This document shows positions 39,693-49,868 of a stretch of DNA of 64,000 nucleotides, piece by piece (the first letter of the stretch is position 1; every line of letters begins with the position of its first letter). The stretch comes from Nosema muscidifuracis. Its lineage: Eukaryota > Microsporidia > Nosematidae. A program made the translations under genes and the position numbers. The stretch lies in the NCBI GenBank assembly GCA_028335825.1, contig JAIOKI010000017.1:186001-250000 (forward strand). Reading direction: 5' to 3'. The notes below the pieces were generated by a model. That model was not told where the DNA came from, did not search any database, and saw only the letters and a list, made by a program, of their open reading frames with translations.

Positions 39693-39860
39693 TCGAGTAA
39701 CAGTTATTATACTAATGTGTATTTATATATATGTTATATACTAATATGTATTTATATTTATTAGATTATATATTTATATATATTTTATACTAATATGTAT
39801 TTATATTTATTAGATTATACTATTATATATATATGTTATAATAATATATATTATTATTTT
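39693..39860 (+). other. Internal transcribed spacer with AT tandem repeats
   Basis: About 168 bp between SSU and LSU, almost only A and T, built from repeats of a motif like tatactaatatgtatttata with an unit of about 30-60 bp. There is no separate 5.8S gene; microsporidia lack ITS2 and keep the 5.8S sequence fused to the LSU. Confidence 0.85.
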
Positions 39861-41423
39861 ACCCACACATGGGATCAATAGGATGCCACAGCGATGAAGG
39901 TCGTAGATGAATACGAAAGCATTGTTACCGAATATATACAGATGTGTATAGAGGACCCTTTGAACTTAAGCATATCATTAGAAGGAGGAAAAGAAACTAA
40001 CCAGGATTTCTGTAGTAGCAGCGAGTGAACAAGAAGCAACCCGTGATTGTAATCCTATTGGAGATGTAAATCACTATTTTATTACTTATTTGTACAGAAT
40101 ATAATATTCGTTAGTTGAATAAAATAGTAAGTATCAGCGAGTAGGGCTGCTTGGTAGTGCAGTCTGAATACAGGTAGAATGAGATATCTAAGGTTAAATA
40201 TAATGGCATACCGATAGCAAATAAGTACTGCGAAGGAATTTGTGAAAATGTGTGGGGCAGCCTTATGTTTAAGGACCCGTCTTGAAACACGGACCAAGGA
40301 GATTATAGTTATAGCAAGATAATGGCTCAGTCGTTATTAATATGACAAGTTATAACTATAAGACCCGAAACACAGTGAACTATGCATGTTCTGGTTGAAG
40401 ATAAGCAACAGTTTATTGGAAGACCATAATCATTCTGACGTGCAAATCGATGATTTAAGATGTGTATAGTGGCGAAAGACCAATCGAACTGTGTGGTAGC
40501 TGGTTCACAGCGAAATGTCTCTCAGGACAGCAGTCATTGTATATAGGACATAGATGTAGGACACTGTTATAGTCTCGACTATGAGAAATCTTTAATTCTA
40601 TGGTCTTCTGTAGATTAGGTTTACAGAATGAATCTATTGTATGACTAGTGGGCACATGATTGTAAGAATGATGTGCAAAAAGGGATGAACCTTATGGAAC
40701 ATTAAATATTCTAAATAGTAGACAGTATACCATAAATATGATGAATACATTGAGACAGTAGGGCGGTTGTTATGGAAGTAGAAATCCGCTAAGAAACGTG
40801 TTACAACGTACCTACCGAATGTATTATTGTATAAAATGGAAGAAGATGACTACTTTTATGAGATGTTTCTATATGAGTATTTAGGTAGCTGTGCAATTTG
40901 TTTGTATTGAAGTATATGTGTGAATGTATATGGAAGAAACAAATGGGCCGATCTTGGAGGCAGTAACAATATATTTGTATAGATATAGACTAGGGTTTTC
41001 AATGGTATTGAAGTGAGTCGGTGTTATTGTAAAAACAAAGAAGATCAATAGTTCTTCACTTGACTACTGCAAGGCGACTTGATGATGACAGTATATAAGC
41101 GGTGTAAGAAAAATGAATTAGACTGTGTGTACGTATGGATTGTTATGATAAGAAATACGTGTTATATATACTTGATAAAAAAGAAGTAGTGTAGCCGTAC
41201 CTATACCGCATCAGGTGTCTTTGTATCATAACAGATATTTTAAATTAAAGTAAGTAAGGGAATTCGGCAAATTAGATCTGTAACCTTGGGATAAAGATTG
41301 GCTCTAGCATGCTAGAACTTTTACTATGTAAGGAATCTGACTGTTTATTAAAAACATAGCTTTTTGTATTACAAGAAGTGAATTCTGCCCAGTGCATTTA
41401 TTGTTAAAGTTGTGTAAGCGAAT

Positions 41424-41476
<53 letters not shown>

Positions 41477-41575
41477 TTAATTGGTGACGCGCATGAATGG
41501 AGCAACGAGATTCCTACTGTCCCTACTTACAATTTTGTGAAACCACGAGACAAGGGAACGGGCTTGTTGTATATC

Positions 41576-41607
<32 letters not shown>

Positions 41608-42042
41608 TTAGTATGTTCTAATAATTATTCGGTATATTGTAGAGAGGTGGGAGATGATTTGTGAAACCACTAGTATGTTTGAATATTTGTTTATTTGGAT
41701 ATATGGGGAGTTTGGCTGGGGCGGTACAGCTGTTAAAAAGTAACACAGCTGTCCTAAGGTAGATGAATGATGGATGGTAACCATCAGTTTATTATAAGGG
41801 AATAAATCTGCTTTACTTTATACATATGACTGTATTTGGTAGGGAAACCTTGGCCTAGCGATCCCAATTACATTCATTATGTATTGGGTGATTGAAAAGT
41901 TACCACAGGGATAACTGGCTTGTAGCAGGCAAGCGATCATAGCGACTCTGCTTTTTGATTCTTCGATGTCGTCTCTTCTGATCATCGTAGTGTATATGTT
42001 ACGAAGTGTTGGATTGTTCACCCGGTAATGAGGAACGTGAGA

Positions 42043-42084
<42 letters not shown>

Positions 42085-42340
42085 TAAGTATTTTTGAGTG
42101 AACTTTGATAGTACGAGAGGAACTCTAAGTGATGACCACTGGTAGTGCGATTAACTATTAAGTTATGTTGCTTAGCTACGTCGTTTCGATTAAGGCTGAA
42201 AGCCTCTTAAGCCTGAAGCGTAGCTCAAAGATACATTTGGGAGAATACTACTCTATTAAGCAGAACTGTAAGAATGAAGGTGTATGCCGACATTTTGAGG
42301 TTACTGCTTTTTGTATTACAGTGTAGGTATGTATGTAATT
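39861..42340 (+). rRNA. Large-subunit rRNA with fused 5.8S-like 5' end
   Basis: About 2.48 kb. The 5' end holds a 5.8S-like stretch (gcgatgaaggtcgtagatga near 39.89 kb). Further landmarks: gactctcttaaggtagccaa near 41.45 kb, ccacagggataactggcttg near 41.90 kb at the peptidyl-transferase centre, and the sarcin-ricin loop agtacgagaggaac at 42110-42123. The 3' end is uncertain by some tens of bases. The order SSU-ITS-LSU is the common one, unlike the reversed unit known from Nosema bombycis. No 5S gene was recognised in the window. Confidence 0.93.
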
Positions 42341-42417
42341 TTTATAGTCTAGATTGTTAATAAGAAATGTTACTAGGAATATATTCTATAATTACTTTGC
42401 TCAAACAAAAATCAAAT

Positions 42418-42585
42418 ATACACCAAAGTAAGATGTAATTTAATTAGATGGTCTTCTGCGTTAGCTAATGCTCGTAGAATCTTTCAGTATTATAGAGAAC
42501 ATTGCTTTCTATGTGAGGGTGAACAGGAAAATCTTGAACATTTCCTGTTAGATTGTCCATCCTTATCTGAGACAAGATCTCTTAG
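42418..42585 (+). mobile_element. Internal fragment of the APE-type LINE (ORF2 C-terminal part)
   Basis: About 168 bp matching 47520-47690 in the LINE copy downstream, over the ORF2 zinc-finger region (shared words agatgtaatttaattagatg and gaacattgctttctatgtga). It starts some 80 bp after the LSU rRNA, has neither the element's tail nor its start, and is joined directly at about 42585 to ORF1 sequence of the next copy. Confidence 0.9.
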
Positions 42586-44190
42586 CTCCAAGATGCACAT
42601 GTTAAGTCGTGTCAACGTGAACTGAGTACACAAAAGAAGAAGTATGAATTACTTCAAAAACAAGTGAATGATCTCATCAACCGTGTCAATTATGATGATG
42701 TCAATAAAGTAAACGCTGAATCAATGAATGAAGTGAAGCAGGAAACTGCAATAAAAGACAAAGATCGAACTCCTCATCCGGATAACTCGATTGTAAAAGA
42801 GGATGGTAAGGTCACCATGCCATCTCAAATAACAAGCATTGGATCGCCCAAGTCCTCTGCACTATCAGTCTTCCTTTCCAAGGTAGCAAAAGCTTCCTGC
42901 AAAGGCAGGAAACCAAAGAGTCCCATTCTTTTAAAGAGAACATCTGAAGAAGGATGGACAAAGGTCGTAGCCAGCTACGGAAGATCAGTAGTGATCAAAA
43001 AAGATAGTCTATTGGCTGATAAAATGGAAGTTATCGATGACAACAGGTATACCTCACTAATGCCTGATTGGATTCGTAACATTAACAACAGTGAAGAGTC
43101 ATCTGATGACTCTAATGATAAGAGTTATCCCTTAGCTTATCTAGGGGATCCTAAAAGACAACAGAGGTCGAAACGCCTTGATAAAAGTAACTACCCTCTG
43201 AGGCTATCAGAGGATGTAAAAAAAGAAAAGGAGCCGAAACACTCCATAAAAGATAATATACATCTAGATGCCAATATGTGTAATCTAGATGTTATCACAA
43301 AAGAAGGCCTCCAAGGGCCTATGATAGTAGACCACAAAGCGACTGACATCTTAATTGAGTCTGTAGAGTCCTTTGTGGAAACAATAAAAGAGGAACAATT
43401 TTCTAAGTTGCATAACTTGCAAGAGACTAAGAAAAATGTTGTACTCAACAAAAGGGAGAAGTCGAAACGCTTCACAAATAAAAACTACCCTAAGGTTGGC
43501 AAGCCGAAGGATGTTCTAAAAGTTCCCAGTAAAACCACTAAGGGAAGTGTGGTATCACACAAACAAAAGAAAAATCTCTTAAGGAGACTTAGAGAAGACT
43601 CAGCTCATAAAAAAGTTGAAATAAAAAATTTTATTGCCCCTAAAATGAAGGACAATAGAGACAAAAAGCCAGTAAAGAAGAATACTGGAGAAAAATGGAC
43701 AGATAAGCTGTCTAGAGAAGAACTCCTCAAAATCATGCTTGAGGGGAAGAAACCAGCCGAAAATAAGTATCGGCTGGTTACAATGGAAGGTCTACCATCA
43801 GGAGAGGGCCATAAAAATTTAGCTGTCTGGGCTAAGATACTAGGTGTTAAGGAATCAGATATTCCTTACATAAAAGATGTCAGTGGGAAGACGATCCTTT
43901 TAGTAAGATATGAAGCTGTTCTGAGAGTGGCAGACAGTCTTTGTAGAATTGCTGAGGGAGTCAGATGCCTGTCTGAGCCAAATGCCTTGAGACAGTTCTT
44001 GTCTTATAATAAAGATAAAATAGTAGCAGATCTTGCTGTTATTAAAAAAAGCTGGAAGTCTTTTGTTCCTCTGCAAAAGTCTATAAAAGTTATAGTACGA
44101 TGTCTTAATAATTTGGAGACAAGTATGTTAAAAAAGTTTGCTTTAGATGATGAAGCTATAAAAGATATTCTGGAGGCTAATGGTCCCTGA
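42586..44190 (+). CDS. LINE ORF1 protein, N-terminus missing
   Basis: An open frame of about 534 codons from the 5' junction; the first in-frame ATG is at 42724, and a GTG at 42664 is not a credible start. The protein is Lys-rich and charged. The first part reads like a helix or coiled coil (KKKYELLQKQVNDLINRV); the last 170 residues form a compact domain (YRLVTMEGLPSGEG ... SGKTILLVRYEAVLRVADSL) compatible with an RRM-like or ORF1p-type nucleic-acid-binding fold. No CCHC knuckle is seen. Its likely role is to bind LINE RNA in the transposition particle. The stop overlaps the start of ORF2 by 11 bases (ATGGTCCCTGA), which suggests coupled translation. The 166-aa C-terminal part is repeated almost unchanged in copy 2. 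Confidence 0.8.
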   Translation, partial: LQDAHVKSCQRELSTQKKKYELLQKQVNDLINRVNYDDVNKVNAESMNEVKQETAIKDKDRTPHPDNSIVKEDGKVTMPSQITSIGSPKSSALSVFLSKVAKASCKGRKPKSPILLKRTSEEGWTKVVASYGRSVVIKKDSLLADKMEVIDDNRYTSLMPDWIRNINNSEESSDDSNDKSYPLAYLGDPKRQQRSKRLDKSNYPLRLSEDVKKEKEPKHSIKDNIHLDANMCNLDVITKEGLQGPMIVDHKATDILIESVESFVETIKEEQFSKLHNLQETKKNVVLNKREKSKRFTNKNYPKVGKPKDVLKVPSKTTKGSVVSHKQKKNLLRRLREDSAHKKVEIKNFIAPKMKDNRDKKPVKKNTGEKWTDKLSREELLKIMLEGKKPAENKYRLVTMEGLPSGEGHKNLAVWAKILGVKESDIPYIKDVSGKTILLVRYEAVLRVADSLCRIAEGVRCLSEPNALRQFLSYNKDKIVADLAVIKKSWKSFVPLQKSIKVIVRCLNNLETSMLKKFALDDEAIKDILEANGP

Positions 44191-47100
44191 AAATAAAATT
44201 CTAAATATTGATTTATTACGATTCACTCTAAGGAATCAAAAAACTTCTTTATTTAAGCTTCTTAGAAGCAACAAAAGTATTTGTATTGATTTAAGTTACA
44301 AACTTATTAAAATCAAAAGTAAATGTCATTCGAGATCCCTCGGAGTAAAATCTTTAAATTATAATGTAATGTTTAATTTAAGAAAAAAGATCAAGCTTAA
44401 CAGCTTACAAAAGAAGCTCTGCTTAGTAAAGGCCTTGGCAAGCCATATTAAGATTCCAGAGTTACAAAAGAAACTTACAAGAGTTAATCCAGTTTTAGAT
44501 AACTGTATTGTAGGTAGTAAAAGACATCGCAGACGTGATACAACATTTACTTTCTTTGCTGTAAAGAAAGTACAAAAAGACAACTTTATTAATGCATTAA
44601 AGCAGTTAAACATTAATGTGTTAAAAGAAAAACCAGCTAAGTTTAAGCAGGTACAAAAGTTAAAGACTCTTGACAAAGTTAAGCTTTGTAGTCTTAATAT
44701 AAATCATCTTTATGGGAAGAAGGAAGACTTAGAGATCCTTTTGAAAGTAGAGAAACCATCAATTTTATGTCTACAAGAAACATGGAAGAAATCCACTTTT
44801 ATTGGAAGACTAGAAAAGTATATGGTAGTGGAAACACCTGCCATAGGTAAAAATAAACCAGGTTTAATGACCTTGGTAAGAAAAAGTGGAGCAGTGAGAT
44901 GTTCTAAAAAAGGTAATGATGACAACATCCTACAAACGGTTGTTGAATTCAAAACAAGTACAGGATGGACAAAGATACTAGTTATCAATGTCTATGTGCC
45001 ACAAGATAGAGAGCTTAAGCAATTAACTCTCATAAAATTAATCAACCTTCTTAATATTGAGAAGAACAAAAGATGCTACAAGGAGATTATAGTAATGGGA
45101 GATATGAATTGTAAAGATTCAACTCTCAAACAAAAGCTTGTTGCTGGAGGTTTAAATCCTCTTATCAACTACAATAGAGTATCAGGAACTAGAATCCTGA
45201 GTAATGGTAAAGTCTCAAAAAGACGTATTGATACGATCTTTAGAGTCTTAAAGCAAGACAGTGAGAAGGTTACTATCTCACAAAGATGGGCTGTAGGAGA
45301 TCATCTACTACTTAGAAGATATATAACTCTTCCTTCTCCAGTAGTAGAGACATCTTTTACATATAACAGAAAGAAGATGCAAGATCCTCTTATTGAAGAG
45401 AAATTGAGTCAGCTTTTGAATAGGAAACTATTCACAATAGAAGAACTCCCAAGAGTTTTAAAAGAAGTATGTACAACTGAAAAGGTGTACGATAAAGTTA
45501 AGGTAAAAAAAGGATTACCTATTAAATGGAAGCACATTAATGTGTATAAAAGATTTAGACTTGCCACAAAGCAAGTACTAAAACAATGGAATGATGTAAA
45601 TGCTTTTAGGTATTTGACATTAAAAAAAGAAGTTGAGGAAACAAGAGTGAAGGTTCGGCGAGAACGAGCTAATCTCTGGGCCTTTAATGGCATAAACCTC
45701 TATAAAAGTAATCGCTCTAGAGATTTCTGGAAGTGGCTAAAGGGTATGTCTAACACATCAGTTAGACTAGACAATGTTTGTCTTCAAGACGAGGAGGGCA
45801 TAGCTCACAATGAGCAACAAAAGAAGCTAGAAATAGCTAACAAATTTTATGCTAAATTAGCAACATCAACTGTAGATAGTGACTCTATATACAACAAAAG
45901 TCTTTTAAAAGAGCCTCCTGATGACGTCACAATGGAGGAATTAATAAAAGCTACAAATAATTGTGGCAATAACAAAGCAGCCGGTCCGGATGAAATTCCA
46001 ACTGAGCTATACAAGGTACTACTTAGGCCTAGTCTAGTAGATAAAAAGCTGCCCTCATTCCTGGTGGATGAGATCAACAAATTCATAACAGGTGCCAGCC
46101 CACCTGTTTATTGGAGTGCTGCTGATATGGTATGCCTCCATAAAAAAGGAGATGAAACAGATATCAACAACTATAGAGGTATTGCACTGATTAATACAAT
46201 CAGTAAAATATACCTCAAAATAATCAATGATAGACTTACACAGTTTGTCGATACAAATAACATTCTTTCTCCTTATCAGGCTGGATTTAGAGCAGGAGAA
46301 GAATGTATGAACCAGGTAGCAACTTTATTAGAAGTTGTTAAAAGAAGAGAATTTCGAAGTCTGAAGACATATCTGTGCTTCATAGACTTCGAAAAAGCTT
46401 ATGATAATGTTAGCCATGAGCTATTATTTAATAAGCTACAAAAGTATTGTATACCAGAATATCTGATAAATACATTGAAAGATATATATGGTAACACACA
46501 AATGAGAATCCGCATAGGTGGAGATACAAGCAGTGGCTATAGCTACAGAAAAGGTGTGAGACAAGGATGCCCTTGTTCTCCAATGTTGTTCAATCTGTTT
46601 ATTAATGACATTTTTGATGACATGACAAAAGTGATTGTACCTCGATCAACAATAGCAATACCAGGACTGATGTTTGCAGATGACATTGTTGTCTTTGGTG
46701 ATTCAAAAAATGATTTGGAACTAAAAATTCAACAAATCAGCAAATGGGCAGTTGACAATCAAATGAAAGTTAACTGTAACAAAAGTGGTATTCTCGTATG
46801 GAATACCAATACAAGCTATGAGTCAGAAGATATCTCTATAGATATTGACTTCGGAAAGATCTGTGAAGTCACAGAATACAGGTATTTGGGTGTTTTGATT
46901 AAAAAAAGCACCCTCGAAGATCATCTTGTAAAAGATGGAGCCTTTAGAGGCAAAAAAGCATTAGAAGCATTGAAACCAAAGCTTCTTAACAAGAGTATAT
47001 GTATTCCGTTCAAGGGAATACTAATAAAGAATGTACTAGTACCTGCACTCATGTACGGTAGTGAGTTATGGGGAATGTCTAGTACAAGATCAGGGAGAAT

Positions 47101-47890
47101 CAGTAGGATTCTCAGAAAAGCTGTCCGGATGATATTCTGGACAAAAATAGTTCCATTAGATAGGATAATGGATGAGTTCTGTATTAACAGGATTCAAATA
47201 CAAGCAGCTCTAAATCGCTTTAGAGCATTAAGGAAGTGGAAACACAACAAAACTATAATCTCGGAATTTGTAGAACAAGTTCCAAGAGCCAAAAAGACTA
47301 CATGGAGTTCAAGAACTCGACGGTGGTGTAAAAGATATGTCGGACACGACTATGAAAGTATTGACTACAAAGTAGCCAAACAAAGAATAATAGAGGTATT
47401 GAAAGGTAGGAGATCCTATAATACTACCATAGCATCCTCACTAGCAGCACAGTATGGTATATTTGAGTCTCAACTCAAGTACATACTAACACAAATAAAT
47501 AAGAGACAGATAAGGAATTACACTAAAATAAGATGTAATTTAATTAGATGGTCTTCTGCGTTAGCTAATGCTCTTAGAATCCCTCAGTATTATAGAGAAC
47601 ATTGCTTTCTATGTGAGGGAGAACAGGAAAATCTTGAACATTTCCTGTTAGATTGTCCATCCTTGTCTGAGACAAGATCTCTTTATGAGAACAAAATTAC
47701 AGAGTTAAATTCTTTAACTCTGACAAAAGTAGAACGAGTTAAGATGATCATTGGTAATATCAATGACATCAAGACTTCACCAACAGGAAGAAAAGCTCTA
47801 CTTGTAAGAGTAGAATTTCTTGATAAAATGATAGTACAAAGATATATCATTGTACAACAAAAGAGTAGACTTCATGTCTCATCAGAGTAA
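44180..47890 (+). CDS. LINE ORF2: AP endonuclease - reverse transcriptase
   Basis: 1236 aa and fully open. An N-terminal AP endonuclease spans about residues 170-390 (LCSLNINHLYGKKEDLE, LCLQETWKK, VMGDMNCKDS near 306, RRIDTIF, VGDHLLL). The reverse transcriptase spans about 580-900: KAAGPDEIPTELYK, NNYRGIALINTISKIY, LSPYQAGFRAGEECMNQ, FIDFEKAYDNVSHELL near 735, GVRQGCPCSPMLFNLFINDI, and the catalytic FADDIVVFGDS near 831. A C-terminal CCHC zinc finger (CFLCEGEQENLEHFLLDC) lies near 1143-1160. The protein would nick target DNA and copy the LINE RNA there (target-primed reverse transcription). All key residues that can be judged by eye are present, so this copy could supply active protein, although its ORF1 is cut. 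The clade (CR1/L2/Jockey/Tad-like) cannot be set without a tree. Confidence 0.93.
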   Translation: MVPENKILNIDLLRFTLRNQKTSLFKLLRSNKSICIDLSYKLIKIKSKCHSRSLGVKSLNYNVMFNLRKKIKLNSLQKKLCLVKALASHIKIPELQKKLTRVNPVLDNCIVGSKRHRRRDTTFTFFAVKKVQKDNFINALKQLNINVLKEKPAKFKQVQKLKTLDKVKLCSLNINHLYGKKEDLEILLKVEKPSILCLQETWKKSTFIGRLEKYMVVETPAIGKNKPGLMTLVRKSGAVRCSKKGNDDNILQTVVEFKTSTGWTKILVINVYVPQDRELKQLTLIKLINLLNIEKNKRCYKEIIVMGDMNCKDSTLKQKLVAGGLNPLINYNRVSGTRILSNGKVSKRRIDTIFRVLKQDSEKVTISQRWAVGDHLLLRRYITLPSPVVETSFTYNRKKMQDPLIEEKLSQLLNRKLFTIEELPRVLKEVCTTEKVYDKVKVKKGLPIKWKHINVYKRFRLATKQVLKQWNDVNAFRYLTLKKEVEETRVKVRRERANLWAFNGINLYKSNRSRDFWKWLKGMSNTSVRLDNVCLQDEEGIAHNEQQKKLEIANKFYAKLATSTVDSDSIYNKSLLKEPPDDVTMEELIKATNNCGNNKAAGPDEIPTELYKVLLRPSLVDKKLPSFLVDEINKFITGASPPVYWSAADMVCLHKKGDETDINNYRGIALINTISKIYLKIINDRLTQFVDTNNILSPYQAGFRAGEECMNQVATLLEVVKRREFRSLKTYLCFIDFEKAYDNVSHELLFNKLQKYCIPEYLINTLKDIYGNTQMRIRIGGDTSSGYSYRKGVRQGCPCSPMLFNLFINDIFDDMTKVIVPRSTIAIPGLMFADDIVVFGDSKNDLELKIQQISKWAVDNQMKVNCNKSGILVWNTNTSYESEDISIDIDFGKICEVTEYRYLGVLIKKSTLEDHLVKDGAFRGKKALEALKPKLLNKSICIPFKGILIKNVLVPALMYGSELWGMSSTRSGRISRILRKAVRMIFWTKIVPLDRIMDEFCINRIQIQAALNRFRALRKWKHNKTIISEFVEQVPRAKKTTWSSRTRRWCKRYVGHDYESIDYKVAKQRIIEVLKGRRSYNTTIASSLAAQYGIFESQLKYILTQINKRQIRNYTKIRCNLIRWSSALANALRIPQYYREHCFLCEGEQENLEHFLLDCPSLSETRSLYENKITELNSLTLTKVERVKMIIGNINDIKTSPTGRKALLVRVEFLDKMIVQRYIIVQQKSRLHVSSE

Positions 47891-48236
47891 AATCTGATAC
47901 AAAAGTAGCTAATTTATTAGCAACAAAAGAATTAAATTCTGACCTGGGAGGGGTTTGGCTTAAAGCTGCATATTATGCCGTAGCATTCCGCTGAACTGAG
48001 TTGTGTTCTTAAATGGTGTATTGAACCAGGCGATAACCCAAAATCCTGCTGAACGCAGGTCTCAGTCATTATGACTGTTGGATTTTAATTAATCCTAAGG
48101 GGTTCCCAATCTTCCTACAAGCAAGGCCTTCATGGTATGCTGGTGTGTGTCACCAAATATTGGATGTAGAAGTTTTTACTTGCTGTGTGGCTTTTCTTTC
48201 TTATCTCAATAAATCATTTTATTTTTTTTTTTTTCC

Positions 48237-48256
48237 AATAAATCTTTTTATTTTTT
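48237..48256 (+). repeat. Mini-tail of the LINE between copies 1 and 2
   Basis: An aataaatctttttattttt-type sequence, about 20 bp, repeating the form of the LINE 3' end (AATAAA plus T-run) directly after the tail of copy 1. It is either a tail-only insertion or part of an uneven end. Confidence 0.55.
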
Positions 48257-49868
48257 TTTATTGCCCCTAAAATGAAGGACAATAAAGATAACAAGCCAGT
48301 AAAGAAGAATACTGGAGAAAAGTGGACAGATAAGCTGTCTAGAGAAGAACTCCTTAAGATCATGTTTGAGGGGAAGAAACCAGCCGAAAATAAGTATCGG
48401 CTGGTTACAATGGAAGGTCTACCATCAGGGGAGGGCCATAGAAATTTAGCTGTCCGGGATAAGATACTAGGTGTTAAGGAATCAGACATTCCTTACATAA
48501 AAGATATAAGTGGAAAGACGATCCTTCTAGTAAGATATGAAGCTGTTTTAAGAGTGATAGACAGTCTTTGTAGAATTGCTGAGGGAGTCAGATGCCTGTC
48601 TGAGCCAAATGCTTTGAGACAGTTCTTGTCTTATAACAAAGATAAAATAGTAGCAGATCTTGCTGGTATTAAAAAAAGTTGGAAGTCTTTTGTTCCTCTG
48701 CAAAAGTCTATAAAAGTTATAGTACGATGTCTTAATAATTTGGAGACAAGTATGTTAAAAAAGTTTGCTTTAGATGATGAAGCTATAAAAGATATTCTGG
48801 AGGCTAATGAGCCCTGAAAATAAAAATTTAAATATTGATTTATTACGATTTACTCTAAGGAATCAAAAAACTTCTTTATTTAAGCTTCTTAGAAGCAACG
48901 AAAGTATTTGTATTGATTTATGTTGGGGACTGATACGTCTATAAAGAAACAAAGCCAATTCTTTGGATCAGTTTAAGTCTTCTTGCTGATTTAATTTATC
49001 AGTCCCTATAATTATAAAAAGGAACCCCAAATGAATAAAATATGTTTTCTAATAATTATTCTGCATGCAACAATGTAAGTTACAAACTTATTAAAATCAA
49101 AAATAAATGTCATTCGAGATCCCTCGGAGTAAAATCTTTAAATTATAATGTAATGTTTAATTTAAGAAAAAAGATCAAGCTTAACAGCTTACAAAAGAAG
49201 CTCTGCTTAGTAAAGGCATTGGCAAGCCATATTAAGATTCCAGAGTTACAAAAGCAACTTACAAGAGTTAGTCCAGTTTTAGATAACTGTATTGTAGGTA
49301 GCAAAAGACATCGCAGACGTGATACAACATTTACTTTCTTTGCTGTAAAGAAAGTACAAAAAGACAACTTCATTAATGCATTAAAGCAGTTAAACATTAA
49401 TGTGTTAAAAGAAAAACCAGCTAAGTTTAAGCAGGTACAAAAGTTAAAGACTCTTGACAAAGTTAAGCTTTGTAGTCTTAATATAAATCATCTTTATGGG
49501 AAGAAGGAGGACTTAGAGATCCTTTTGAAAGTAGAGAAACCATCAATTTTATGTCTACAAGAAACATGGAAGAAATCCACTTTTATTGGAAGACTAGAAA
49601 AGTATATGGTAGTAGAAACACTTCCGCTGAACTGAGTTGTGTTCTTAAATGGTGTATTGAACCAGGCGATAACCCAAAATCCTGCTGAACGCAGGTCTCA
49701 GTCATTATGACTGTTGGATTTTAACTAATCCTAAGGGGTTCCCAATCTTCCTACAAGCAAGGCCTTCATGGTATGCTGGTGTGTGTCACAAAATATTGGA
49801 TGTAGAAGTTTTTACTTGCTGTGTGGCTTTTCTCTCTTATCTCAATAAATTATTTTATTTTTTTTTTT
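48257..49868 (+). mobile_element. APE-type LINE, copy 2: 5'-truncated, internally deleted, with a foreign insert
   Basis: It begins in ORF1 at the point equal to about 43.63 kb of copy 1, continues into ORF2, and jumps at about 49620 from APE-domain sequence straight to the 3' UTR, missing the equivalent of about 44.84-47.98 kb (about 3.15 kb, which includes the whole reverse transcriptase). The 3' UTR and T-rich tail are complete. The remaining open pieces (48272-48817 for ORF1 and 49042-49635 for ORF2) are remnants, not working genes. A 155-bp stretch at 48921-49075 that is absent from copy 1 interrupts the start of ORF2. Sequence elsewhere is about 97 percent identical to copy 1 by eye. 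Confidence 0.9.
48921..49075 (+). other. 155-bp insert in LINE copy 2 resembling a host promoter and signal-peptide start
   Basis: Lies between gattta and agttac, which are adjacent in copy 1 (44293/44294). It contains a 10-bp inverted repeat, gggactgata at 48926-48935 and tatcagtccc at 48997-49006, then a C-run (ggaaccccaa) right before ATG 49031. From that ATG the frame reads MNKICFLIIILHAT then Met and a stop at the junction: a typical signal-peptide start after a microsporidian C-run start motif. The ends carry no inverted repeats. Confidence 0.6.

Larger units (their letters stand above)
42586..48234 (+). mobile_element. APE-type LINE (non-LTR retrotransposon), copy 1, 5'-truncated, ORF2 intact
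   Basis: About 5.65 kb with two overlapping ORFs, a 3' UTR of about 310 bp, and a 3' end made of AATAAA followed by a T-rich tract. ORF1 is open back to the 5' junction with no Met before codon 21 of the reported frame, which shows the copy lacks its true 5' end. ORF2 carries an AP endonuclease, a reverse transcriptase and a C-terminal zinc finger, with no RNase H seen. The element is clearly different from the decayed R2/R4-type LINEs further left. High identity with copy 2 suggests recent activity of the family in this lineage. Confidence 0.9.

Noticed and set aside
42664-42666. GTG as start codon of LINE ORF1
   Set aside because: The frame is open further upstream to the 5' junction and the copy is truncated; GTG starts are not expected in nuclear microsporidian genes.
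48921-49075. Insert in LINE copy 2 as a Tc1-type MITE
   Set aside because: A TA could be read at the borders, but the ends are not inverted repeats; the only inverted repeat is internal and one-sided.
49072-49080. GTAAGT at the right border of the insert as a microsporidian intron 5' splice site
   Set aside because: The bases gt come from the insert and aagt from LINE sequence shared with copy 1; no branch/acceptor motif follows, so it is a coincidence of the junction.
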